The notes beneath the pieces were generated by a model, which searched no databases, was not told the origin of the DNA, and saw nothing but the letters and a program-made list of their open reading frames with translations. From positions 1 to 64,000 of the forward strand of contig JASANC010004260.1 of the NCBI GenBank assembly GCA_030248135.1: a DNA stretch of 64,000 nucleotides, in the 5' to 3' direction. The stretch comes from Theristus sp. LFF4_11 (Eukaryota > Nematoda > Chromadorea > Monhysterida > Xyalidae). Made by a program: the position numbers and the translations under genes. Positions 15,354 to 25,585 of this stretch are shown piece after piece (position 1 is the stretch's first letter; each line of letters opens with the position of its first letter).

Positions 15354-15432
15354 TTAAATAAATATTAATAATAAATATTAATAATAATATATAAATAAAT
15401 AAATATTGAATTAAATCAAAAAATTAATAAAT
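15354..15432. repeat. AT-rich simple repeat (AATAAATATT-like)
   Basis: Irregular repeats of AATAAATATTAATAAT and ATAAATAAATA lie just past the stop codon of the nAChR-like gene. On the minus strand these include TTATTTATTTAT, so poly(A)-signal look-alikes here cannot be trusted. Confidence 0.8.
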
Positions 15433-15442
15433 ATAAACGATA

Positions 15443-18400
15443 TCAAATCACATAAACGATCACCAGCATTATGTTCAAGCCAGTGGCAACAAACAGCATG
15501 AACAGGTCTAGAAGGTGCATGAACTGCTTGCAAGCATCCTCGCGCATCTCGTCGGTCTCATTCTTCTCGATCGCTTTCTCAATCGACTTGAACGCGTCGT
15601 TCAAACGCGCCAGAGAATGACGCTGAAGAAACCAGAAGCAAAACGGCAAAAACAAAATGAAATAAGGCTGTGTTTTGTTTCATAGAGATAGAGAGATATC
15701 GGTTTTTGAATTTCAGCAGATACTTCAGTTTTTGTATGAATAACAACATTTTCTCCAACAAAAACAAAACATGAACGTGTAAGTTATTGGCAATAAACGG
15801 TGTGATTGTTAGTGATGCCGGAAAGGAACGAGGAAAAAGGCCATTTTCGCATTTTCAGTTGGTTCTTTGTGCAATAATGCAGCACACTGTTGGGCACCTG
15901 TCAGCATAATTAACCTAAACGGGTCGGCCTAAACCGGTCGAACAGCCTCTGAACGGCCTGAACGGTTTATTAGCAGCTTATTGGTGCGATGTAATGGTGG
16001 TGTACTACGAAGTTTTGCTGCAGTGATGCTGTCTCCAACCCACATGCGATTCCCGCAAACAGCAGAGAGCGATAACCTATCTGTTCTTAGCACCGATTGC
16101 ACCTAAGAGCTCCAGCGGGCCATGGAATCAGATTCTAACTAAGGTTAGGGGGTTGTACAATTCAACAAGGCGCTTCTTTTTGACTTAGCAACCATACCCC
16201 TAATTTCCCCTATTTGCAGCACTTTTAGGGCTTATAAGTCTAAAAACCCTCGATTTTCCTCCATTTTTCGTAAAGTATACCATTTTCAACCAGCATTTTC
16301 AACATTTGCGCGTGAGAGCTATGGCTTGAAATGGTGTGCGTTTTGAAGATCTCGCGGAGCTCTTTCACGTACACTGCGTTAAAAGCAAGAGACTGTTATC
16401 TATTTTTTGTGGTATGCTTTGCAAAATTACTTTTTTCGTTTTTTTCGTTTTTCCTTCAAAAAACATCGTTTTCAAGTAAAACTAAGCTCGCAAATAACGC
16501 CCAACCACCCGAACTGGGGTTTTCTGGTATGCTGAACTCGAATCTGATGTTTCTCACTCCTCTTCGTGGGTGCGCTAAATTCAGCAATTTTGATACATTT
16601 TGCTCATTTTTTCCGCAGTTTTTTTGCTCAATCAGTATTTTGTTGGCGTTTTCAAATGTGATGGCTCTGAAAAATTCCAGATGCATTGAACAAATTATTT
16701 TGTATATCTAGAGTGTAAAATTCTTGTAAGTTTTCATTCACTATAAAGCGCAAAAAAATATGTTTTCTCAATTTTGGGGCAAAAAATGCCCAGGGCAAAA
16801 ATCTAAGGTCAGATTCAAATTCAGCGACCTTGAAACCCCCCTGTAGAAGCAAAAATGAAAATCAAAAAAATGTGTTTATGAACTCAAAAAAATGTTTTAT
16901 AAAAACAGCGTAAGTTTTCAAAAAAGTAATTTTGCGAAGCTTACCACGGAAAATATTTAAAAGTCCCTTGCTTTTTGCGCAGTGTACGTGAAAGAGCTCC
17001 GCGAGATCTTCAAAACGCACACCATTTCAAGCCATAGCTTTCACGCGCAAATGTTGAAAATGCTGGTTGAAAATGGTATACTTTGCGAAAAATGGGAAAA
17101 AATCGAGGGTTTCTAGACTTATAAGCCCTAAAAGTGCTACAAATAGAGGGAATTAGGATATGGTTGCTAAGTAAAAAAACGCCTTGTTGAGTTGTACAAC
17201 CCCCTACCCTTAGTTGGAATCAGATTCCATGGCCCGGCAGCTCCATACAACCCCCCCCCCACTTTTACGTGCAATCGGCGTTTAAGTCGCTGTTCAATAA
17301 ATCGGCGACAACAATAAACAATCTTGCGGGGCAAGCGTCGATTTGCGGTCAAAAATTTATATCGATCCGCGGTACATCTCGGGTACGGCGGCTCCTTGGC
17401 GACTGACCATCAATGTGGCGAGTTCGTGTCGTTCATCACTGACAGCGGCTCCATCATCCAGACCACCGTGCTTGGCCAGTCGGTTCAACTGAATCGTTTT
17501 ATTTTCGACTTCCGGATGATCGAACACCGAATTTCGACAGTTGTGAGCCGGAGTGATGAAAATCTTGCGAAATGCCACCGCACGCGCACAGCAGCAATCG
17601 TGGCGATCGGCGTTTCGCAAGACGACGTGCAGCCACATCAGTGCGGACGAGACGAGCGTTGCGATGGCAATCAGTACCATCTCGAGAATGACAAAGTAGC
17701 CTGTTGTAAATGGCGTTTGAGTCATAAGGAACTATTAGTGATCACCACCTAATCAGCTGATCGCCTATACAGTTGTAATTGAGAGATCGACTTTACAGTT
17801 TGAACGTTCGGAAATACTGAAAACTACCAACCAACTATCGGATTGGTTGATGCATGCATTCTGTACATGGATGGCTGTTGAGGCGGAGTGGTTGGTTTGC
17901 ACAGAATGCATGCATCACGTGATCGCCAACCGATCAGCCATATGCCATAAATCGAATTTTCAGAACAAAGTAGGTGAAAAAACTTTCAATTTTTTTAATT
18001 AAATCCAAATTTAAAAAAAACGAAAACAATTTTTTTTCAAACCCCCTAACCCTAGTTGGACCTGTAGGCCTTGTCGTACTGACGAGCCTGGGGGCGCGCG
18101 GTATACGCTTTTCAGACGAAACCGCTAGAAACAGTGCTTGTAACACAGATGAAAGCTGCGAAACGAAGAAAAAAAACCACGAACCAAGTTTCGGAAATCG
18201 TGCCGAATTCTTTGGTAAGGTCGCCGTGATGGTGACCAACATGACCGCCATCGCGATCAACGCCGTCAAACCGAGGGTCACCTGAAGTTGAACAAGAAAA
18301 AAAACAAGGGCAAAACTGTTCATGTAAATTTGCGATTATTTCTGCAAAAAGTCGCTTGCTGTATGGGATACTACATACCGTATTACCTTTATTAAACCCC

Positions 18401-21400
18401 TCCAAAATTAAACCCCCCCAAATAAACCCCCACCCCCTCGACAAGTTTCCAAATAATTCCCCCCCCCCAAAATAATCCCCCATGGGGGATTATTGGAAAC
18501 CTGTTTGAAACACATACCCAGCGAATTCAGTGGCTGGTTGCAGTGAAAAGGATGAAATTGTGCTACAAAAGGCCCCAAATGGATGAGTTAATGGTAATTT
18601 CATTACAAAAGGCTGTTGTAAAAGGAAATTTCTATGTAGAGTAGAAGTTTCTGCGACTTCCTTCCTGCCATGGAAGGTATTTTTGCCATTTTGCCCACCC
18701 CTAAAAATGGTTTCCAAATAACCCCCCCCCCAAAAATCAACCCCCACCCCCAGAAGTCGCTGAAGAAATAAACCCCCATGGGGGTTTATTAGAGGTAATA
18801 CGGTACGTTCGGAAATTGGTTCTCTTTCCATGCATGCAGAAGGAATCACAATCAATGATGACTGGTGCTAATGGGTGATTTTTTGAAAGAATATTGAATT
18901 TTGAATCCACTGCAATCAATGGAAAACGCGCGCTGGGGTATAACGGCTCATATAATGCGTGATGCGCTGTCCGCTCGCTTCGCTCGCTCGCGCATCCGCA
19001 TGATTATATGAATTTGGGGGCAACGTTGGGTTCACGGGACACTTTTCAACCCAACGTTGCCCATAAATTCTTATACCTAATAGCGTTTGCACGGCTGATG
19101 CAACACGCGCGCAATACACAGCACACACGCGCGCAGCGTTCCAACACTTTTGGCCGCCACTGTATCTTATATACCTTTTCGGTCCGGACACGATCGTGGC
19201 TGCACGGGCTGAACAGGCCGACTACGGTAATCGTGGTCACCGCCAAGCTCGGCAACGTCTGCGTCAGCGTGTAGAAGCCGGATTTTCGACGCAGCAACAG
19301 AGAAAAGTAAAGCTGCACGGATGATGGGCGTGGTTGGCTTATGTCAGAGAAACAACAAACAACTCCGGGGGGGGGGTCTGGGTCCGCTGTTATTTTTTAT
19401 TTTGGTTCCGAGACTCAATGCGTTGGCACACGGAGGTAAGAAAATGTTTCACGGAATATTCAAAATTAGGTTACGGTAGAAACTTCGTCGTGTGTTGACG
19501 TTTTACGGGTTTGGTTCAATTTTGGGGTTTTTCCTCAGGGCGTGAAACTTTTGTGGCTCCGGTTTTCCTGAAACGATAATGGCTGTCACGCGCACGAACA
19601 TAAAAGTGTCTTATGTGGTGTCCGGTGTGCAGCATTGTCCAGCGAGATGTCCCGAAACTGAAAATAGCTCATATCTGACCACCGTCCCCCGTTTGTTATG
19701 CAGCTACGACACCGCAGCGGACACGGGCACCGGACCCCGATTTCAGACATTTTCATTCACTGAGCGTAAAACGTCATTTGGCTTCGTTCGCTAATTCGCC
19801 AACAAAGCCAACACAACTGTGCGGAGTGGAGCTGTTCTCCTGGAGCGAATCATCTAATAGCAATAGTAGCTTTGTGTCCCAATATGCATTTGCAGATAGA
19901 GAAAATGTTTAACAGCTGCGCGCGCGGCAACAAAACTGAGCGTATCTGACGACAGTTTTGTGCTGGAAAATGAAAAACGAAACTAATCAGAAATTTTGTT
20001 TCACGAGTAAAATTATTTTACAGCACTTCACATTCAGGCGACGTTCGAGTGCAAAACAGCGCGTTCAGTTTTCAGGTGTGTGGCTTTTCCACAGATCCAT
20101 TCAACATGACTCCGCCTCCTTTGCACAAAAACCTTAGTACACATCATGTAAACATAAAACACATTGGCTGCCCAAACAGAGTGGCTTGTTTCTGTTTGTT
20201 TCTCGTGTAAATCAGGGTCCCGTCAATGCCGACACGGGAATGTTGCCATGATGCGGGCCATAGCTTTTTTTGCGCCTACATTGGTCAAATTGGGTCGTTG
20301 CCCACTCAAAATAATCGCACGGGCACAAAGAATTTCTTTTCGGCCTTAAAAACTTTTTTGGTCCAAAATAATTATCACTTTTGGCTAAAAACCGATTTTT
20401 GAAGAAAAATAGCCTTGATTTTTTGAATTGTTTTATTTAAAAAAACCTAGTTGGTTACAAAAAAACAAAGTAGATAGCGACGTGCTAGAGACGTGTGCGC
20501 AACTAAAAAAAATAAACCGGGCTCAGACTATGATCTGTGTAAGTACTGCGCACAAAACAATTCAAAATTTTGCAAAAATGCTCATTTTTCAAATGTTCAA
20601 AAGTTTCCGGAAAACGCCTTATGTAAAATTTTAAAAATACAAGTGCCCAGCACTAACGGCAGATTGCTCCCACATTATTTTAAACTCTAACCAGGCTCAG
20701 ACGAGGACTTATGAGACAGTAGTAACACGGAAACTCTAAATGGCACCAAGAAACCATACAACTCGCAACGTGAGACAAAAAAAATCCAGAAATATATATA
20801 GACTGTTCAAATAAAAAAACGAAGTGGATAGCAATATATTGCGCGCAACTGAAAAAAATTAAACTGGGCTCAGACTATAACCTGTGTGAGTGCCGCGCAC
20901 AAAACAATTCAAAATTTTGCAAAATTGCTCATTTTTCAAATGTTCAAAAGTCTCCGGAAAACGTCTTATGTAAAATTTTGAAAATCCAAGTACCCAAATA
21001 CTGAATTGTTGGATTTTTCACATATCTGTTGAGTTTTGAGTTTTATGGACTCTGTTGCATACTCGGAAATGAGCAATTTACACAAATTTTGACTTTTTCA
21101 TCAGGCACTCCACGCTGCGAGTTGTATGGTTTTTTGGTGCCATTTTGAGTTTCTATGTTACTACTGTCTCATAAGTCCTCGTCTGAGACTGGTTATGGTT
21201 TAAAACAATGTGGGAGCAATCTGCCGTTAGTGCTGGACACTTGGATTGTCAAAATTTTACATTAGACGTTTTCTAAGATCTTTCAAACACCGAGACATTC
21301 CCGTGTCGGCAGTGACGGGACCCTGGTATAAACCGACCGCCCTCGGGAATGCGAAATCCGTCCGAGTTGTGGTTATCGGTGACCCACAAAGTGCACCTGT

Positions 21401-23368
21401 CGATGTACCACTCTGCAAGACTGTTTTGATATCCACTGTTTTGTATAACGTTTTTGCGGACATTATAGTGTCCAATCACTGCAAAAAACTGCAGTTTTTA
21501 TTTTTTTAATCAAAAAACGACAGCTTTCGGTTCAGATACCTACTGGCGTTTTTTACGCCGGTAAAAACGGTAAATTTTTAAGAACAGCCGAGCGGGTGCC
21601 GTAAAGTTTTGTATTGCACACGAAAATGTTTATAACAAAAACGTTTTTTGCATGAGATGATACCGTCATGATCCACTCCCTTGCAGCGTTCGTCCAGCAC
21701 AGTCGAAGAGTCCAAGAGTCCGAAACGCATTTGAGACCACAAGTACTTCCAAGAGCTGAACCGAAGCGTACAGTTCTGTAAACCAAAAGAGCTCATGTTT
21801 GTAGCTGCACGAAAATTAAAGAATGGTATTCATTGCGTGTCGTCATCCAGTTAAAGTTGGTTCGGAATCGTGTGAAAAACACCGACATGCACGTCGTGTG
21901 GGAAGTCCGACACGTCCATGGCGCATTTCGCCGTCAGAAAGTCGCCCAGGAAGCTCTTGATTGTGCCGTCGTTAAAAACCCGAACGGTCGTTTGGCTGAG
22001 CGACAATATAGAGCGAGTGTGTAGCCTGCAAAAAAGTACTGTCTATTCGCGAGAAAAGAGTTCACGGAATCCACCACTCATGGAAAACTATTTCAAAACA
22101 TTTTACCAAAAAAAACATTAAACGCTCCTCCGTGTTTGGCTACCACTCACTGGCAGCGCTCAAAAAGTTTGATTAAAAAAATGCTTCATCTTATTTGGCT
22201 AGCCAGTGCCTGTTGTACCAGCATGGTAGACACACGGTCGTTTTTTTTGCAAAAACTCGTTCGAATTCGAACAAATGTCCAATACATGTCGTTGCAGTAG
22301 ATGTCTGGAAACCAAATGTCGTTATATGGCACAATGATCGCGTCAATGCCGCCAAACTCAGTTGCGTTCCAAACGAGCGATTCGTCTTGCCATTTCTGCA
22401 ATAATCCGCAATAATTTCCATTTATTCACCCACATCTGTTGTGAAGTGTAATATGCAAAAAACCACTATATATTAATAGCGTAAAATTGTTTGCATATAA
22501 GCCTCTCCTGTTTATAAGACCTCAGCCACAAAGGTGGACAGAGTGCCACACTGCGGGAAACAAAAAAAAAACAATTTTTATTCTGTCAAAAGCCCACGCT
22601 CGTTTATAAGGTCGGACCTCTTTAGGTCGGGTCTCAGCGCGATATTGCTAAAGAAAATCGATCCAGCGGGAACATCGTCGTAGCGTTTATTATTCAAGGT
22701 TCCGCCGTGTCAAGTTATGGACAGAAAACTTGCATTTTTACTGAAAAACGACAAACTCTTTTATCCGTTTTCATTGTTTTCTTATAAGACATCCTACCGC
22801 TTGTATGGGCGTCACCCGACCCAAATTCGGATTTTTTTCTTCAAAACTTCTGGTTTCCAAAATTTTTTTGGGGCCGCCTTGCATTATATGCGAGACTTTT
22901 TTATGGTACTTTTTTAAAACGTAAGTTATTTTACTACTCACCAATATTGTCAGCAAGCTCAACGTGATTGTTTGTTCGGCCGATTCCTGAATATATGACA
23001 AAACAAACTCGAAGAAATCAATATTATCTTGATTGACACATTGATTTTGGTATCTTTTATCTTTCACTTCCTGAGGATTTTAAACAGAATATTCCACAAA
23101 GCATGCATAAACCGTTTCTTACCACAGCAATGAGACTGAAAATATCGAGCATAATGCCCAGTTGTAAGACATTCTTCTGCAGTTGAACCGGCCGAATCTT
23201 ATGGTTGTAGTCGGTGAACAATTTTTCCATGAGCTTCTTTGTTGTGTCAATCGTGGCAGACATATTCTCAAGTGAATCATTTTTTACTTCTACGCAGCGA
23301 CTCGCTGCTTCTTGGTTTGTTGAAGCTAAGTGGCGGAGAATGACGACCACAAATGGTAAGTTTTTCAT
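15443..23368 (-). CDS. nicotinic acetylcholine receptor-like Cys-loop channel subunit
   Basis: Ten phase-compatible exons: 23123-23368, 22942-22986, 22286-22395, 21887-22025, 21664-21775, 21384-21412, 19175-19312, 18185-18281, 17387-17700 and 15443-15622, about 469 residues. It opens with a hydrophobic leader (MKNLPFVVVIL), then LFTDYNHKIRPV, the agonist-face KWQDESLVWNATEFGGID, and IWFPDI. A canonical 13-residue Cys-loop (CAMDVSDFPHDVHNC) follows. M1 holds LLLRRKSGFYTL, M2 is preceded by the cation-type Glu-Lys (EKVTLGLTALIAM), M3 is GYFVILEMVLIAIATLV, and M4 follows an amphipathic helix and contains DLFMLFVATGLNIML. The family forms pentameric acetylcholine-gated cation channels. Loop C is only about ten residues in this model and lacks the alpha-type paired cysteines. 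Either an exon is missing or this is a non-alpha or degenerate subunit. Two large fold-backs sit in its introns. Confidence 0.88.
16107..17243. mobile_element. fold-back element in last intron of nAChR-like gene
   Basis: Arms of about 280 bases face each other. Left (from 16107): GGGCCATGGAATCAGATTCT, GGGCTTATAAGTCTA, AAAGTATACCATTTTCAACC and GATCTCGCGGAGCTCTTTCA. Right (to 17243): the complements of these blocks in reverse order. The roughly 570-base centre is AT-rich with no transposase frame. It lies between the M3 exon and the M4 exon. Confidence 0.85.
17815..17940. mobile_element. MITE family copy 2
   Basis: The inner blocks GATGCATGCATTCTGTACAT and GAATGCATGCATCACGTGAT face each other around GGCGGAGTGG, as in the copy near 12813. 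An extra AATCAGCTGATCGCC occurs about 65 bases upstream, which suggests a nested or rearranged left end. The copy lies in the nAChR-like intron between M2 and M3. Confidence 0.65.
17941..18060. repeat. fragment of the long fold-back family
   Basis: TGCCATAAATCGAATTTTCA followed by AT runs and CCCCTAACCCTAG matches the inner end of the arms at 26570-26698 and 28352-28480. It is a solo fragment abutting MITE copy 2 in the same intron. Confidence 0.65.
18376..18805. mobile_element. TIR element, copy A (non-autonomous)
   Basis: Both ends carry TACCGTATTACC-type inverted termini followed by TTATTAAACCCC-like sequence. The interior holds the palindrome CCCCCATGGGGG flanked by AATAAT/ATTATT or AATAAA/TTTATT. 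The same roughly 430-base element occurs inverted at 53954-54412 with high identity, including GGCCCCAAATGGATGAGTTA. No transposase is encoded. It lies in an nAChR-like intron. Confidence 0.85.
18948..19062. repeat. two adjacent hairpins
   Basis: The first hairpin (18948-19011) pairs TCATATAAT and GATGCGC with GCGCATC and ATTATATGA around GCTCGCTTCGCTCGC. The second (19018-19062) has a perfect 15-base stem, GGGCAACGTTGGGTT with AACCCAACGTTGCCC, and a 15-base loop. Both lie in the intron between the M1 and M2 exons of the nAChR-like gene. Confidence 0.8.
19911..19962 (-). CDS. doubtful candidate loop-C exon of the nAChR-like gene
   Basis: After a good acceptor (TTTCATTTTCCAG) the minus strand reads HKTVVRYAQFCCRARSC before a stop, and so contains adjacent cysteines as in loop C of alpha subunits. 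The usual following residues (acidic, Pro-Tyr-x-Asp) are absent. The only donor found would break phase with the M1 exon. I list it because it lies exactly where loop C is expected, but it may be chance. Confidence 0.15.
20212..21327. mobile_element. fold-back element with internal duplication
   Basis: The outer ends pair: CAGGGTCCCGTCAATGCCGA on the left with TCGGCAGTGACGGGACCCTG on the right. Inner blocks such as CACTAACGGCAGATTGCTCC and ACGAGGACTTATGAGACAGT also have complements on the right. The left arm holds about 370 extra bases. A segment at 20545-20650 (CAATTCAAAATTTTGC through CTTATGTAAAATTTT) is repeated directly at 20900-21000. The element ends about 57 bases from a short nAChR-like exon. 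Confidence 0.8.
22511..22800. repeat. dispersed TTATAAGACC repeat, copy 1
   Basis: Shares TTATAAGACC, the CGGGAAA-type block, TTTATAAGGTCGGA, GATCGATCCAG and GCGTTTATTAT in order with the copy at 23401-23966. It lies in an intron of the nAChR-like gene. Confidence 0.65.
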
Positions 23369-23400
23369 GTCTGTAACGTCTTGCATGTAAGGTTCCTGCC

Positions 23401-23966
23401 ACTTATAAGACCCCCACCCTGAAGTGGGCGGAGTATCGCACGGCGGGAAGAAACCCAAAAATTCAAAAGTTTGACTGGGTCAAAATCGCTCCCCCTTTTA
23501 TAAGGTCGGATCTCTTTAAAAGGTCTTGTTTTGCTTCATGTTTTGCTGCGGAAACCGTTGGAGACGTTTTTAAAGCGCGATGAAAGCCAAGCAGGCTTGA
23601 AATACTGACCTTTTAGCAAAAAAAGTGTTGAAAAAGTGCAGCACGTTATTTTGGTTTTCAGGGCGACGTCGCTGGAGAAGATCGATCCAGGGTTAAAGTC
23701 ATCGACGCGTTTATTATGGTTACAATGCCACAGAAAAATTGGAATAAACTGAAAAAAATAATTTGAACTGCAAATCACAATTTATGAGCACTAAATGCAA
23801 CGATGACACGACAACAGCGACGACGTCGTCGTCGACGACAAACGGAGTGGGGAACGGGGGCAGTGGACAATTTAATGGTGGATTGACAAACATACTGCAG
23901 AAAAGGACGAACTCTTTAATCCGTTTCTAATTTTCGTTTTATAAGACCTCCTCCACTTATAAGGTC
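23401..23966. repeat. dispersed TTATAAGACC repeat, copy 2, in 5' flank of nAChR-like gene
   Basis: Blocks ACTTATAAGACC, TTTATAAGGTCGGATCTCTT, AAGATCGATCCAGGG and CGCGTTTATTATGG match copy 1. It ends about 33 bases upstream of the proposed start codon at 23368, so most of the immediate 5' flank of the receptor gene is repeat-derived. An open frame runs through the repeat into the first exon, so the start is not certain. Confidence 0.65.
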
Positions 23967-24769
23967 GTCACACAAAATTACATTTTTTAAGTTTTTTGAT
24001 TTTTAAATTTATATAAGGGGACCTTATGCAAGACTTTACGGTATTTTATTTTAGAATTTGAATGCGTTTTTATATGGAGATAGTAGTTCAAACTGACTCG
24101 CTGGTGCGCTAACGTGAAAAATGAGAAATTTGATCGTTTTACATTTTTTAATACAATAATGGATCACTTTGTTTGTAGTTCTGGTTGAGAATATACCTGT
24201 TAGACAAACTTTACATGTTTACAGATTATTTACATGTGGGCATAGGCTGATTTACCCAAGACGGCAAGCCAAATAAACATTAAAATTTTTGACTTTGTCA
24301 AAAACCACCCCTGTTTGTACCTGCACCCCGTCGAGCTGACACTTTCAACTGGAAGAACTTGCGTTGCCATTTGTTGTGTTGAAATTTCAGCTAAAAAGGT
24401 TTTTTACCATTACATTTTGTAGTCACAGCAAAAACAGACAATTGAAACTTTGGAATTCACGCACGGTCACACACACGCGCTTACAACACCGGGCCAAACG
24501 GACATAACTGGTGCTATGTGGGCGAAACCTCGCCCATTGTAAGGCCCACAATGGTAGATACAGTATGTTTCTTTAAATCTGTCAGAGTTTGTTGCAGAAT
24601 ACAGAGAAGGCGCGTAACTGAAGGAACGCAGAATGAACGGGGTTATCGGGTTTGATGGGAATTAAAATGTTTGGGTTTGGCTAAATATGTCTTTCTCCGA
24701 AACGGATGCCAACTATTTTTTTCTTCTGTTTTGCTATACCAAACCAAATCGGATACCAAACCTGTTTTG

Positions 24770-24950
24770 CTGTTGAAAATGCAACTTTCCCTCTATGAAA
24801 TGGACAAAAATTCAATAAAACACGATTTTCGCTCTTATACCTAGTTCTCCGAATCGCTCTGAAAATAGTCTAGCTGAACTCAGCTCGACGAGACGCTTCG
24901 AACGAACCTAACTTGTAAAAAAAATTTAATTTTTTTGTTAATTTGAACTC
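24770..24950. repeat. third, partial copy of the long fold-back arm
   Basis: GAAAATGCAACTTTCCCTCT through CTCGACGAGACGCTTCGAAC matches 29180-29310 in the same orientation and 25745-25890 inverted. It is truncated where the neighbouring GAGGAG element begins. Confidence 0.75.
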
Positions 24951-24971
24951 TTCTTAACCCTACCCACGCCT

Positions 24972-25550
24972 GTGGCCAGTTTTATAAAAGTGAGGAGTTG
25001 AGGAGTGAGAAGTTGAGGAGTAAGGGGAAAATTTTTGAGGAGAGTAGTTGAGTGGGTTTTATAAAAGTGAGGAGTTGAGGAGTGAGGAGTTGAGGAGTGA
25101 ATTGAGTAGAACACGTGTTAAAAATTCACTCCTCAAAACACTCCTCAATCCGAAACACTACTCTGAGCGCGATTCTCGTTTTTTCAGCGGTGAATTTTCC
25201 GTCTCACTGTCGCTGTTTCTGCATGTAAACCAAGTCTGAATGGAAGAAAACCAAAAATTATCGTGTTTTTTTTATCAAAACCGACGACAAAATCAAACCA
25301 AACCGCCAAAAAAACATACTATTCAAATTTTTACAAGTCGAATTTGACTTGTAAGATTTTTTGAGGAGTTGAGGAGTCTTTTATAAAACCGAACAAAAAT
25401 TGAGGAGAAAATTTACTCCTCAAAACACTCCTAAACTCCTCACTCCTCAACTCCTCACTTTTATAAAACCCATTTTCTTCTCAGTGGAGAGAAAAAGTGA
25501 GTAAAACTCCTCTAAACTCCTCAACTCGTCACTGTTATAAAACTGGCCAC
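24972..25550. mobile_element. MITE-like element with GAGGAG-rich arms
   Basis: The ends are inverted: GTGGCCAGTTTTATAAAAGT on the left and TTATAAAACTGGCCAC on the right. The subterminal arms are arrays of GAGGAGTT and GAGGAGTG on the left and AACTCCTC and CACTCCTC on the right. There is no coding capacity. It is nested between partial arms of the large fold-back family. Confidence 0.8.
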
Positions 25551-25585
25551 TGGGCGGATGTCACTGTACCATGATTGACACCCCC

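Noticed and set aside
17324..17752. 142-residue plus-strand frame
   Set aside because: It is antisense to the M3 exon of the nAChR-like gene, which has clear membrane-segment similarity and splice sites on the minus strand.
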